Source: Mucilaginibacter sp. (GTDB lineage Bacteria; Bacteroidota; Bacteroidia; Sphingobacteriales; Sphingobacteriaceae). Taken from it: a DNA stretch of 64,000 bases. The DNA is taken from NCBI GenBank assembly GCA_028288305.1, contig JAQBOA010000015.1:1-64000 (forward strand). The letters run 5' to 3'. Positions 18,720-27,660 of this stretch are shown here, piece after piece. The position numbers were made by a program, and so were the translations under genes. The notes beneath the pieces are model-generated. The model was not told the origin of the DNA and did not search any database. It saw nothing but the letters and a program-made list of their open reading frames with translations. Within the stretch, counting starts at the first letter, position 1. Every line of letters begins with the position of its first letter.

Positions 18720-19673
18720 TTACAAGCCAATCAACTTGCCTTTTAATTCTTTTCCAATTCCAATAAAACTACGGTGGTTAAGCGGAAACTCCAATATAAC
18801 ATGCATCAGGCTAAGCATAAAAAGCCATTTAATACCTATACGGTAATTGTAAAAATATAGTGCCACAGAGGCAATCCATATCAATACTATTATGGCAGTC
18901 CTGGCTACTGATATGCGATGCCAGTTAATAACCCTTGTTTTGCTGAACCAGTTGATATAATGATAAGTATAAGCAAAAGCGATGAGCCTTGTTAAAATTA
19001 TACTTGCCTGGCTGGTAAAAACATTGATAGATGGATTCCGTAGTGTTATGGCATTAATACGGCCGAAGCTGCCATAATTGCTAATTGCCCAGGCTGCTGG
19101 TGTAGTATGGTAAGATGTAAACAAAACACTTAATAACACCGGGCACAGTAAAAAGATAATAAATGCGATATAGCCTGAAACAATTTTGTCTTTTAAAGCT
19201 CCAAATAACATAAATGCACCAGTAAATACATACACATGAATAAGCGTTGGTATATACAACCCGAATAAAGTACGCAGGATATTATGGGTAAGCAAAAAGT
19301 ATCCGGCTATAATAAGCATAAAAAAAGCAAGCAGCCTGTTAATATTACCTTTTGTAATTAATAATATGAATGACAGGCCAAAGCTGTAAAAGACAAGGTT
19401 TGCGTAAGGAAGCCGAAGTAATAATGATAGAAGTACGACCGCTATAATGAGCAGGTAATCGTACTTTTTAAGAGTGAAAAATTGTCGGTTTTTAAGCCAT
19501 GATATTTCTGTAAGATAGTGTGCCGGGCCAAGTATAGCATAAGATAACAGCACCAGTTCGAATGGTATGATCAGTGCCAGGCAAGAGGCAGCAAGCATAG
19601 CCAGGATATTATAATAATTGATACGGTTAATCCCGGATAGATCCATTAGTTCATTTGGGTTATTGGTTGGCAA
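18720..19673 (-). CDS. Polytopic membrane protein, unknown function
   Basis: 317 residues with about nine to ten hydrophobic helices and short loops. Three polar motifs stand out: GPAHYLTEISWL (first third), YTYHYINWFSKT (about 230-241) and LEFPLNHRSF near the C-terminus. Clustered histidines next to membrane helices recall membrane metalloenzymes, but I cannot assign a family. It is transcribed divergently from the sigma-factor gene. Confidence 0.72.
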   Translation of the reverse strand: MPTNNPNELMDLSGINRINYYNILAMLAASCLALIIPFELVLLSYAILGPAHYLTEISWLKNRQFFTLKKYDYLLIIAVVLLSLLLRLPYANLVFYSFGLSFILLITKGNINRLLAFFMLIIAGYFLLTHNILRTLFGLYIPTLIHVYVFTGAFMLFGALKDKIVSGYIAFIIFLLCPVLLSVLFTSYHTTPAAWAISNYGSFGRINAITLRNPSINVFTSQASIILTRLIAFAYTYHYINWFSKTRVINWHRISVARTAIIVLIWIASVALYFYNYRIGIKWLFMLSLMHVILEFPLNHRSFIGIGKELKGKLIGL

Positions 19674-19789
19674 ATCAGCCAGTCGGTTTAGTCAAATAAT
19701 ACAATACTAAATAAGTGAATGGATGAAAATAACAATAAAATCTAAGGTCATCCTACCAAAATCAATAAAAAGTAAAAAAAATAAAATGT

Positions 19790-19817
19790 TTTGATTTCGC
19801 AATCGTCTCTATCTTTA
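19790..19817 (+). promoter_or_regulatory. Candidate promoter of the ECF sigma-factor operon
   Basis: TTTG (19790-19793), a 16-bp spacer, and TATCTTTA (19810-19817), one base from TAnnTTTG. Transcription starting near 19824 would exclude the upstream TTG start and supports translation from ATG 19845. Confidence 0.45.
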
Positions 19818-19844
19818 AACAACAATACATTGATTACCGCCGTA

Positions 19845-20399
19845 ATGCCCGAAGAGAAAAACAACACTATCATACAAGCTATAGCTGCGTATGGTAAAAA
19901 CTTGTTGGGCTTTATAAGGCGCAGGGTTAAAAACGATGCCGATGCTGAAGACATTCTGCAGGATGTGTGGTATCAGTTCAGCTCGGTTATCAATTCGGAA
20001 CCTATTGAACAAACTGGTGCGTGGCTTTACCGTGTTGCCCGTAATAAAATATTGGATAAGCATAAAAAACGGAAGGAAACTTTGCTGGATGATATGCTGC
20101 CCGGTGAGGATGACGATGAAGCACCCGACTTTAAAGCCATCCTGATGACTGAAGGCAAAACACCGGAAACGGAATACCTGAGCAATCTTTTTTGGGAACA
20201 GCTTTTTTTCGCGCTGGACGAATTACCGGAAGAGCAAAGGCAGGTTTTTATATGGCAGGAACTGGAGGATATCCCTTTTAAAGAGATAGCTGAACGTACC
20301 GGAGAAAATGTGCAAACTTTGGTATCGCGAAAACGGTACGCGGTTTTACACCTGCGCAAACGGCTTAAGCAATTGTATCAAGAAATTACAGAATATTAA
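19845..20399 (+). CDS. ECF-type RNA polymerase sigma factor
   Basis: 184 residues from ATG 19845. Region 2 contains DADAEDILQDVWYQF and the -10 recognition stretch AWLYRVARNKILDKHKKR. Region 4 contains LDELPEEQRQVFIWQELEDIPFKEIAERTG and a helix-turn-helix. The linker between is acidic (LPGEDDDEAPDFK). No anti-sigma factor with a FecR or zinc-binding domain follows; instead a small membrane protein begins 11 bp downstream and may play that role. Target promoters are unknown. Confidence 0.93.
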   Translation: MPEEKNNTIIQAIAAYGKNLLGFIRRRVKNDADAEDILQDVWYQFSSVINSEPIEQTGAWLYRVARNKILDKHKKRKETLLDDMLPGEDDDEAPDFKAILMTEGKTPETEYLSNLFWEQLFFALDELPEEQRQVFIWQELEDIPFKEIAERTGENVQTLVSRKRYAVLHLRKRLKQLYQEITEY

Positions 20400-20410
20400 A
20401 AATTAAAAAC

Positions 20411-20794
20411 ATGAAAAAAACATTTTATAGAGGGCGATTTATTTTTATTCCATTGGCAGTAGTAGCCTTCCTATCGCTCATCAGCTTTATTGTGATGACT
20501 TTATGGAATTATTTATTACCGGGCATACTTCATGTAGGTGTCATCACTTTTTGGCAGGCAATGGGCATATTTATCTTATGCAAAATATTGTTCGGTTTTG
20601 GCAAGGGCGGCTACAGGGGCGGGGCTCCATGGATGCGCCATAAGATGGAGGAACGTTTTAAAAATATGAGCCCTGAAGAAAAAGAAAAGTTTAAGGAGCA
20701 AATGCAATACAGATGCGGCCACAAAAGATGGGGGGCTGGCGATAATTGGAATAATTATACCACAGAGACAACCGAGACAGCAAAAACAGAATAA
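20411..20794 (+). CDS. Small membrane protein downstream of ECF sigma factor
   Basis: 127 residues, two membrane helices (about 8-32 and 43-62), then a glycine-rich turn (GKGGYRGGAPW) and a charged helix containing MSPEEKEKFKEQM, reminiscent of the LTPEQ-type repeats of Spy/CpxP or heavy-metal-resistance proteins. It is 11 bp after the sigma gene and probably in its operon. It could act as a sensor or regulator of the sigma factor, or as its target; the sequence does not decide this. Confidence 0.75.
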   Translation: MKKTFYRGRFIFIPLAVVAFLSLISFIVMTLWNYLLPGILHVGVITFWQAMGIFILCKILFGFGKGGYRGGAPWMRHKMEERFKNMSPEEKEKFKEQMQYRCGHKRWGAGDNWNNYTTETTETAKTE

Positions 20795-20878
20795 TAAAGT
20801 TTGAAGTTTTTGTCCAAATTCTGAAATGTCGATAGTTATTGGGTTAGGTTATTTAATTGAGACAAACAATACTGTATC

Positions 20879-21094
20879 ATGGACATACTAATATTTACAA
20901 CAAGCGTTGAAAAACCCGAACAGGTTAGTGAGGTAAAACCCTTACTAACCGCTGTTCCGGCTATAAAGGGATGGAACTTTGACCTGGAAGATTGCGATAA
21001 TATTTTAAGGGTCGAGGCAAATAATATCTCACCCAGGTATATCGAGTTACTTTTACAAACTGCTGGTTTTAATTGCCGGGAATTGGAGTATTAA
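20879..21094 (+). CDS. Small HMA-like-fold protein lacking CxxC
   Basis: 71 residues. The strand-helix-strand order (DILIFTTSV, VSEVKPLLTAVPAIKGWNFDLED, NILRVEANN, PRYIELLLQTAGFNCREL) looks like the ferredoxin-like fold of heavy-metal-associated domains, but the metal-binding CxxC is missing; the lone Cys pair is Cys39 and Cys67. It probably completes the sigma-factor operon. Function unknown. Confidence 0.68.
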   Translation: MDILIFTTSVEKPEQVSEVKPLLTAVPAIKGWNFDLEDCDNILRVEANNISPRYIELLLQTAGFNCRELEY

Positions 21095-21097
21095 TAT

Positions 21098-21190
21098 GTC
21101 TGAACTAAGATTTTTAGGATTTAAGGATGATAGGATTAGATAGCTAAACTTTAGCATACTATAATCTTAAAATCCTAAAAATCTTAGTTC
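21098..21190. repeat. Palindromic intergenic element, family B (GTCTGAAC...TTTAGGATT)
   Basis: The left arm (21098-21125) begins GTCTGAACTAAGATTTTTAG; the right arm (21166-21190) is its reverse complement. The same family recurs at 62631-62727, and a half copy is visible at 50524-50560. It fills the junction between convergent genes and ends 8 bp from the thioredoxin stop. Confidence 0.85.
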
Positions 21191-21197
21191 TTACAAA

Positions 21198-21494
21198 TTA
21201 AATGTATTGCTGTATTACCTGTTGCAACTGGCTGGCCTGCATAACTCCGCTTTGGCGCCATTTGCTTTCGCCATTTTTAAATATCATCAATGTAGGTACA
21301 CTTTGTACTCTGTAAGCACTTGCTGCTGATGGATTCTTGTCTATATCTATTTTAATAATAGTCACTTTATCCCCCATAGTATCTTTAACCTGCTTTAATA
21401 TCGGAGGCATCATTTTACATGGCCCGCACCATTCTGCCGAAAAGTCAACTAACACGGGTTTATCAGATGCTATGATTTCCTGAAAATTTGCCAT
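21198..21494 (-). CDS. trxA: Thioredoxin
   Basis: 98 residues, a minimal single-domain thioredoxin with the active site EWCGPCK (Cys23, Cys26), the cis-proline region SVPTLMIF and the usual buried Asp in VLVDFSA. No signal peptide, so cytosolic. It reduces protein disulfides and is recycled by thioredoxin reductase. The short length is usual for Bacteroidota thioredoxins. The gene symbol is the family name; paralogues are likely elsewhere in the genome. Confidence 0.95.
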   Translation of the reverse strand: MANFQEIIASDKPVLVDFSAEWCGPCKMMPPILKQVKDTMGDKVTIIKIDIDKNPSAASAYRVQSVPTLMIFKNGESKWRQSGVMQASQLQQVIQQYI

Positions 21495-21660
21495 AATTTA
21501 AAATTTAAGCATTTATTTAAAGATAACACTTTTTATAATTCAATGTTTAAGCTTTTCTGAATATTACATTCCACAAATAAAGCAAGCCCGGTTTATTTCC
21601 TCACAAATTAAATTATTGTATATTCAAAAGTTATTTAATCAATCAAAAAAGCCTTTTGCA

Positions 21661-22863
21661 ATGCCAAACCTATCGGAACCTTCAGGAAAACAACGTATCC
21701 AATCAATCGATATTTTGAGGGGTGTTATCATGTTAATAATGGCCCTCGACCATAGTCGCGACTTTATTCATATTGCCGGCCCTAATGGTGATCCGACCAA
21801 TATGGAAACTACTACGCCCATATTGTTTTTCACCCGCTGGATAACTCATTTTTGCGCTCCCACTTTTGTTTTTCTTAGTGGTATATCGGCATACCTTGCG
21901 GGATTGCGTCGTACCAAAAGTGAATTAAGTGCTTTTCTGATAAAAAGAGGTTTGTGGCTCATTTTTGTTGAAGTAGTTATTATCACATTAGGCTTTACAT
22001 TTAACCCACTTTACAACTTATTTATATTGCAGGTTTTGTGGGCTATAGGTTTCAGCATGGTTATCCTTGGTTTGCTGGTAAGGGCTCCGTTAGCTGTGAT
22101 TGGCGTAATTGGCGGATTGATCGTTTTTGGTCACGACATACTTGATTATCTTCAACTTCCCCAAAACGGCACCGATGCCGGGTATATTTTATTAAGGTTA
22201 TTCCTTACTGCAAGAGCAACCCTTTTTACAATTAACTCAACTCATTTAGTATTTGACTTTTATGCCATTTTACCATGGACAGGTATGATGTCGCTGGGAT
22301 ATGTATTCGGCTCGCTTTATAAACCTTCGTTCGATCAGCAAAAAAGAAGAAGGATTTTACTTTATGCAGGTTTATCGGTACTGGCCTTATTCTTTATTTT
22401 AAGGATACTTAATTTATATGGCGACCCGGCACCATGGTCGGTTCAACGTAACGGTGTATATACCGTTCTTTCCTTTTTTAATGTAAGTAAATACCCTCCT
22501 TCATTATTATATTCATGTATGACTATTGGTGCAGCATTAGTTATCCTTTCGCTTACCGAAAAGGTTCATAATAGGCTGACCAAAATATTTGCCGTTTACG
22601 GTAATGTGCCCTTCTTCTATTATATCCTGCATTTTTATCTCATTCACATCATAACGGTAATTTTATTTTATGCTTCCGGATACAATAATAGCCAGATCGT
22701 CGACCCAAAATCACCTTTCTTATTCAGGCCTTCAACTTTTGGTTATAACTTGGGAATAGTTTACTTGGTATGGCTGTTTGTGATTTTCGTGCTTTATTTT
22801 CCTTGCAAGTGGTTTAGTAAGTATAAAAAAACACATAGCCAATGGTGGTTGAGTTATTTGTAG
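21661..22863 (+). CDS. DUF1624/HGSNAT-like membrane acyltransferase
   Basis: 400 residues from ATG 21661; an upstream TTG at 21616 is less likely. The start IQSIDILRGVIMLIMALDHSRDF is the signature of the heparan-alpha-glucosaminide N-acetyltransferase-like family (DUF1624), which shares fold features with membrane acyltransferases. About ten membrane helices follow. Members may move acyl groups from cytosolic donors to sugars or cell-envelope acceptors; the bacterial substrates are unknown. The putative catalytic His is in ALDHSRDF, close to the N-terminus. Confidence 0.88.
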   Translation: MPNLSEPSGKQRIQSIDILRGVIMLIMALDHSRDFIHIAGPNGDPTNMETTTPILFFTRWITHFCAPTFVFLSGISAYLAGLRRTKSELSAFLIKRGLWLIFVEVVIITLGFTFNPLYNLFILQVLWAIGFSMVILGLLVRAPLAVIGVIGGLIVFGHDILDYLQLPQNGTDAGYILLRLFLTARATLFTINSTHLVFDFYAILPWTGMMSLGYVFGSLYKPSFDQQKRRRILLYAGLSVLALFFILRILNLYGDPAPWSVQRNGVYTVLSFFNVSKYPPSLLYSCMTIGAALVILSLTEKVHNRLTKIFAVYGNVPFFYYILHFYLIHIITVILFYASGYNNSQIVDPKSPFLFRPSTFGYNLGIVYLVWLFVIFVLYFPCKWFSKYKKTHSQWWLSYL

Positions 22864-22864
22864 G

Positions 22865-22938
22865 GCCTCACCCTGCCCGAGGGTTCTGAAGAAGAGTGAA
22901 GTTAAAGTCCTCTCCTTTGGAGAGGATTTAGGTGAGGC
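22865..22938. repeat. Palindromic intergenic element, family C, second copy
   Basis: The left arm starts GCCTCACCCTG (22865) and the right arm CCTCTCCTTTGGAGAGG... ends GGTGAGGC (22938). It fills the convergent junction completely, and its last base is the first base of the complement of the hydrolase stop codon. Confidence 0.85.
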
Positions 22939-23792
22939 TAATTATGCAATATATTATTATCCTCCAGCCAATCCGCCAGCCGCTGCGGCCAGTGATTTAT
23001 TGATTTTAATTTGGAACGGTATCCCATATTAAAGCCATGCTTCCCTTGTGTAAAAATATGCGCTTCAACCGGCACTTTAGCATCACGGTATTTTTGCAGC
23101 AACTGCATTAACGGTACGGAACAGCAGGGATCGTCGTTCGCAGCCAGTAAAAAAGCAGGCGGAGCGTCGGCAGGTACTACATCGGGTATATCCAATGGGC
23201 CAGGATATATCTGTATAACAAATGATGGTTTTGCAGTTTCGCGGTCTATCGGATCAGGAGCTTTCGCATCACCTTTATTGGGGCCAAATGTTACCATATC
23301 TACAACCTCACCACCTGCCGAAAATCCCATTATCCCTATCCGGTTGGTATCAATACCAAACTCAGCCGCACGACTGCGCACTAACCGCATAGCACGCAGG
23401 CCATCCTGCCTGGCATGAACTTCAATTTTATAAGGTGAAAGTGTATCGCGTCCCAAACGGTATTTTAATACAAATACAGTTACACCCAGGCTATTTAAAA
23501 ATTTAGCAGGATCAATGCCTTCAGCCGTCCAAACCAATAACCTGTGCCCACCACCGGGGCAAACAACTACTGCGGCTCCGTTTTCTTTATCTTTAGGAGG
23601 TACAAAAACGGTCAACGATGGGTTATGAATATTTTTTACCCAATAATCTTTGGCTTGTTCAGGCTCGTTACGGCGATTCTCAAAACCGGGTGCGCCTTTT
23701 GTCCATAACGGAATAACGGTGGGCTCCGTTTGCGCCCATAACGCTGCTGGCAGCAACAACAGGGAAATAAAAGTTTTAATAAGTTTTAGCAT
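22938..23792 (-). CDS. Secreted alpha/beta hydrolase (acetyl-esterase/dienelactone-hydrolase-like)
   Basis: 284 residues from the ATG at 23792, which gives a signal peptide (MLKLIKTFISLLLLPAALWA); the longer ORF adds 17 residues before it. The oxyanion loop CPGGGHRLL, nucleophile elbow GFSAGGE (Ser158), Asp in LAANDDPCC and His in GKHGFNMG form an alpha/beta hydrolase triad. This layout is common in Bacteroidota acetyl-xylan or carbohydrate esterase-like enzymes (BD-FAE type). The protein is periplasmic or exported. The substrate is not certain. Confidence 0.88.
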   Translation of the reverse strand: MLKLIKTFISLLLLPAALWAQTEPTVIPLWTKGAPGFENRRNEPEQAKDYWVKNIHNPSLTVFVPPKDKENGAAVVVCPGGGHRLLVWTAEGIDPAKFLNSLGVTVFVLKYRLGRDTLSPYKIEVHARQDGLRAMRLVRSRAAEFGIDTNRIGIMGFSAGGEVVDMVTFGPNKGDAKAPDPIDRETAKPSFVIQIYPGPLDIPDVVPADAPPAFLLAANDDPCCSVPLMQLLQKYRDAKVPVEAHIFTQGKHGFNMGYRSKLKSINHWPQRLADWLEDNNILHN

Positions 23793-23927
23793 AAATAAAG
23801 ATAAGTTGAATTTAACTTGGTTATTGTAAAAATATAATAGCATTTATAAATATGTATGTGGTACTGCTTATTTTCATACAACTTTTCATACTTTTAAAAT
23901 CACCTGTTTAAATTAAAAAAATATATC

Positions 23928-23935
23928 TACTTTTA
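23928..23935 (+). promoter_or_regulatory. -7-like element directly upstream of the histidine-kinase ATG
   Basis: TACTTTTA is one base from TAnnTTTG and ends five bases before ATG 23941. If used, the mRNA would be leaderless or nearly so. Confidence 0.35.
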
Positions 23936-23940
23936 AATAT

Positions 23941-25341
23941 ATGCAAACTGTAACTGTTTCAACACTTAAAACTTTCGAAGCTTTAAAAAACGTACCTGAT
24001 GGTGAGTTACAGTGGCTGATTGATAACTGTAAAACTTACCAGTTGCATGATGGTGATTCGTTAACTGACAAAGGCGATCCGCTGACAGGGCCACATTTTA
24101 TTATTAAGGGTCAGATTTCTATTTACATGATGCAAAGCGGCAGCAATCGCGAACTTGCAACATTTCGTGCAGGGGATATTACCGGTTATTTGCCTTACTC
24201 AAGGGCAGTAAAAGCAGCTGGAAGCAGCAGGGTAATTGGCGAACTGTACCTTATGTCATTTCCTACGGAAAGGATCAGGGAAATGATTAAAGATCATTTT
24301 GAAATTACCGAGGCCTTAGTACATGTAATGAGCAACCGCGTACGGGAATTCACTACCCTGCAACAGCAAAATGAAAAGATGATGGCATTGGGTAAGCTTT
24401 CTGCAGGGCTAACACATGAGCTTAATAACCCGGCATCAGCCATTATTCGTGATTCAGCATCACTGTTAGAACATTTGAAGCTGGAACCGCAATCCTTTAA
24501 AAAAGTGATGGCGATACAAATGAATGCTGTACAGGTAGATGCTGTTAATGACGAGCTGTTCAGGTTGCTTGCTGTAAAAGACCGTCCGCACCTTACCTTA
24601 AAAGAAAGAACCAAACGCGAAGAAGAATTAGCAAACTGGCTGGAAGAGCACGAGATAGAAAATAGCTATGATTTAGCGGAAACTTTTGTAGAATTCAATT
24701 TTGGTATTCATGACCTGGAAACATTTTGCAGTCACATTCCGGCTGCCTATTGCTCCCCTGTATTTAATTGGATATGTAATTTGTTGGTAACAGAGAAGAT
24801 GGTAGAGGATATTCAAGAATCATCCCGCCGGATTGCGGACCTTGTAAACTCCGTTAAAACATTTACGCATATGGACCGGGGGGGTGATAAGCAATATGCT
24901 GATATCCATATTGGCATACGAAATACCCTTAAAATGCTTGGTTATAAAATAAAAAAAGGCAATATTACTGTTGTTGAAGATTATGATGAAACTCTACCCC
25001 CTGTTAAAGCGCTAATAGGTGAGCTTAACCAGGTATGGACTAACCTGATTGATAATGCCCTTGATGCTTTGGAGACAAATGAGAAAGGTACATTAACCAT
25101 AAAAACGGAAAAAGAAAGGGAATTTGTAAAGGTTTTAATTATAGATGACGGGCCAGGAATACCCCATGATATAAAATCAAAAATATTTGATCCTTTTTTT
25201 ACTACTAAAGAATTGGGCAAGGGAACAGGCATGGGTCTTGAAGTTGTACAGCATATCGTTCATCAGCATAATGGCACCATAAAAGTAAAATCAGCGCCGG
25301 GACATACCGAATTTGTTGTTTGCTTCCCAATTGATGGGTAA
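23941..25341 (+). CDS. Soluble histidine kinase with N-terminal cyclic-nucleotide-binding domain
   Basis: 466 residues, no membrane segment, so cytosolic. Residues 10-125 form a cNMP-binding/CRP-like sensor domain ([14 protein letters not shown]). A coiled stretch leads to the H-box [18 protein letters not shown] with phospho-acceptor His159. The ATPase domain carries the N-box [16 protein letters not shown]1 IDDGPGIP and G2 [11 protein letters not shown]. An extra ~130-residue helical segment separates H- and N-boxes, longer than usual. The receiver-flavoprotein gene follows 146 bp later and is the obvious partner. Confidence 0.93.
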   Translation: MQTVTVSTLKTFEALKNVPDGELQWLIDNCKTYQLHDGDSLTDKGDPLTGPHFIIKGQISIYMMQSGSNRELATFRAGDITGYLPYSRAVKAAGSSRVIGELYLMSFPTERIREMIKDHFEITEALVHVMSNRVREFTTLQQQNEKMMALGKLSAGLTHELNNPASAIIRDSASLLEHLKLEPQSFKKVMAIQMNAVQVDAVNDELFRLLAVKDRPHLTLKERTKREEELANWLEEHEIENSYDLAETFVEFNFGIHDLETFCSHIPAAYCSPVFNWICNLLVTEKMVEDIQESSRRIADLVNSVKTFTHMDRGGDKQYADIHIGIRNTLKMLGYKIKKGNITVVEDYDETLPPVKALIGELNQVWTNLIDNALDALETNEKGTLTIKTEKEREFVKVLIIDDGPGIPHDIKSKIFDPFFTTKELGKGTGMGLEVVQHIVHQHNGTIKVKSAPGHTEFVVCFPIDG

Positions 25342-25359
25342 CTTTGATTTCGGATTTCG

Positions 25360-25455
25360 CCTGCCGGTAGGCAGGGATGTTCGATTTCGGATTTATGAAT
25401 GCGAATTTAAGATTTTAAAAAGTCTCCCCTACCCGGGGAGATTTAGAGGGGCTGG
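25360..25455. repeat. Short palindromes between kinase and receiver genes
   Basis: CCTGCCGGTAGGCAGG (25360-25375) is a 16-bp near-perfect palindrome. CTCCCCTACCCGGGGAG (25424-25440) followed by AGAGGGGCTGG is a degenerate member of the family-C element seen at 7503 and 41726. Confidence 0.65.
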
Positions 25456-25487
25456 ATTTTTCCGAAGAATTACATATTTTAAACAAC

Positions 25488-27149
25488 ATGGAACGACCTA
25501 TAATTTTTTCGATAGACGATGATCCCCAGGTGTTACGCGCAATAAGCCGCGACCTGAAAAAGCAGTATGGTAAGGAATACAAAATTATAAGTACTGAATC
25601 AGCAAGTGAGGCGCTTGAAAGTTTAACCGATTTAAAAAACAGTTCGGATGTTGTTGCAATGTTTGTGTGCGACCAGCGCATGCCAGAAATGGAAGGTGTG
25701 GATTTTTTGGAGAAGGCTATAAAGATTTTTCCTGATGCCAAACGGATATTGCTTACCGCCTATACAGATACGGAGGCTGCTATAAAAGCCATTAATGATG
25801 TGCAGCTTGATTATTACCTGATGAAGCCGTGGGATCCGCCGGAAGAAAAGCTTTACCCGGTTATTGACGACCTGCTGGATGATTGGCAGAGTGATTATGT
25901 GCCTGATTTTAAAGGTATAAAATTAATTGGCTACCAGTTTTCTCCACAATCGCATTCGGTTAAAGATTACCTGGCAAGCAACCTTGTGCCTTATCGGTGG
26001 CTGGACATAGAAAAGAATCCTGATGCGAAGGAGATTTTGGAACTAAACAAAGTAAGCCTTGATCAACTGCCGATGATTATTTTTGAAGACGGCACTTTTT
26101 TATGTAAACCAACTATAAAGGCTATAGCCGAAAAAATAGGTTCAAACCCGCAAATCACCAATGATATTTATGATGTAGTTATCGTAGGCGCTGGTCCTGC
26201 AGGTTTGGCGGCAGCTGTTTATGGTGCTTCTGAAGGCTTAAAAACTTTGCTTATAGAGCGTAAAGCACCGGGTGGCCAGGCTGGCTCCAGTTCAAGGATA
26301 GAAAATTACCTGGGCTTCCCCGCAGGTTTAAGCGGTGCCGACCTTACCCGTCGGGCTATTACCCAGGCCATGAGGTTAGGCGCTGAGTTTTTGTCGCCGC
26401 AGGCTGTAAATGATATCAAACAAAAAGACGGCTATAAAACAATTATACTTGATGACGGTCCGGAGATTAAGAGTCGTACGGTTGTTATAACTACCGGTGT
26501 TGATTATCGTAAACTCGAAGTAAAAGGAGTAGAAAATTTTACCGGGGCAGGTATTTATTATGGAGCAGCCATGACTGAAGCAGCAGCATGTAAAGACAAA
26601 GAAGTATATATTATTGGCGGAGGTAATTCTGCAGGGCAGGCGGCAGTTTATCTTTCCAAATTTGCAAAAAACGTATTTATTATTATCCGGCGTGACAGTT
26701 TATCCTACACCATGTCGGCATATCTGATACAACAGATCGGTAATATTTCGAACATTACTGTTTTGACAGATACAGAAATATTAGAAGTTACAGGCCATAA
26801 CTGTCTCGAACATTTAACACTTATCAATCTTAAAACAAAAGAAACAATTACGAAGGACGCTACCGCTCTTTACATTTTTATTGGTGCCAAACCTTTTACA
26901 GATTGGATAAAATTAGATATTATTAAGGATGAAAAAGGCTTTATTGAAACAGGTCGTGAATTGAGAAGATTTGATCAGTTCGGAAAAGTATGGAAAATGA
27001 ACCGTGACCCCTTTTTACTGGAAACAAGCTGCAAGGGCGTTTTTGCTGCAGGTGATGTACGTTCAGGCGCTATGAACAGGGTTGCATCGGCAGTTGGTGA
27101 AGGTTCCATGGCTATTAGTTTTGTACATAAATACCTTGCGGAAGTTTAA
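25488..27149 (+). CDS. Receiver domain fused to thioredoxin-reductase-like flavoprotein lacking the redox CxxC
   Basis: 553 residues. Residues 1-125 are a CheY-like receiver with DDD, phospho-acceptor Asp62 (VCDQRMPE) and Lys113. Residues ~140-220 resemble a glutaredoxin fold but have SPQS where a redox motif would be. From 230 on is a TrxB-like module: FAD motif GAGPAGLAAAVYG, GGQAGSSSRIENYLGFP, NAD(P)H motif IIGGGNSAGQAA, and C-terminal GVFAAGDVR. The usual CATCDG is replaced by a stretch beginning YYGAAMTEAAAC, so no active-site dithiol exists. It is likely phosphorylated by the kinase upstream; the output may be flavin-based NAD(P)H oxidation or redox sensing rather than thioredoxin reduction. 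Confidence 0.92.
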   Translation: MERPIIFSIDDDPQVLRAISRDLKKQYGKEYKIISTESASEALESLTDLKNSSDVVAMFVCDQRMPEMEGVDFLEKAIKIFPDAKRILLTAYTDTEAAIKAINDVQLDYYLMKPWDPPEEKLYPVIDDLLDDWQSDYVPDFKGIKLIGYQFSPQSHSVKDYLASNLVPYRWLDIEKNPDAKEILELNKVSLDQLPMIIFEDGTFLCKPTIKAIAEKIGSNPQITNDIYDVVIVGAGPAGLAAAVYGASEGLKTLLIERKAPGGQAGSSSRIENYLGFPAGLSGADLTRRAITQAMRLGAEFLSPQAVNDIKQKDGYKTIILDDGPEIKSRTVVITTGVDYRKLEVKGVENFTGAGIYYGAAMTEAAACKDKEVYIIGGGNSAGQAAVYLSKFAKNVFIIIRRDSLSYTMSAYLIQQIGNISNITVLTDTEILEVTGHNCLEHLTLINLKTKETITKDATALYIFIGAKPFTDWIKLDIIKDEKGFIETGRELRRFDQFGKVWKMNRDPFLLETSCKGVFAAGDVRSGAMNRVASAVGEGSMAISFVHKYLAEV

Positions 27150-27254
27150 GTTCGTTAAAACGTTGTCCAGATAACTATCGGGAGGTTTAAATGTTGTAAA
27201 GTTGAGCTGTCCAACTATTTATTTTCTATAAATTGATATTAAAGTAATTACCTT

Positions 27255-27524
27255 ATGGAAGAAGACATCTGCAAACACATTGAAGCTATTAAAACCTTGA
27301 AACACGCCAAAGCATATGTATGTGAGGAATGTATAAAAATTCACGATAGCTGGGTGCATTTACGCACTTGCCAGCAATGCGGTATTACCCTTTGTTGCGA
27401 TAGCTCACCTAATATGCATGCAAGTAAACATGCATATAAAACCGGTCACCCGGTGGTAATTTCTGCCGAACCCGGTGAACGATGGTTATGGTGTTATGTT
27501 GATGAAATAATGGCGGAATATTGA
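27255..27524 (+). CDS. UBP-type zinc finger protein
   Basis: 89 residues, essentially one ZnF-UBP domain: CKHIEAI, CEEC, HLRTCQQCG, CCDSSPNMHASKHAYKTGHP, ending with WLWCYVDE. The Cys/His spacing matches the zinc finger that in eukaryotes binds the free C-terminus of ubiquitin. It follows the receiver-flavoprotein by 105 bp on the same strand. I recall such small proteins beside similar fused response-regulator/flavoproteins in other bacteria, which would make it the third member of the module. The ligand in bacteria is unknown. Confidence 0.88.
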   Translation: MEEDICKHIEAIKTLKHAKAYVCEECIKIHDSWVHLRTCQQCGITLCCDSSPNMHASKHAYKTGHPVVISAEPGERWLWCYVDEIMAEY

Positions 27525-27660
27525 GGTGAAAGGATAAAGGGTGAAAGGATAAAGGTGAAACATGAAATGTCCGCTCTTATTTATTTCCCTAGTAATGCCC
27601 AATAATTGCGTCAGCAGATTTGTACCCCCTTCACCACTCACCCATTCACTACTCAGTCAT
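27523..27660. repeat. Imperfect repeat region in a convergent junction
   Basis: GGTGAAAGGATAAAG is tandemly repeated on the left (27525-27560); a pyrimidine-rich counterpart (TTCACCACTCACCCATTCAC) lies at 27630-27649. The arms are only loosely complementary. It overlaps the end of the DoxX gene. Confidence 0.5.

Noticed and set aside
19791..19844. Upstream TTG start of the sigma factor
   Set aside because: The extra 18 residues overlap the likely promoter (TTTG...TATCTTTA), and the sigma fold starts after ATG 19845.
25488..27149. Receiver-flavoprotein considered as ordinary thioredoxin reductase
   Set aside because: The required CxxC between the two nucleotide motifs is absent and a receiver domain is fused at the N-terminus.
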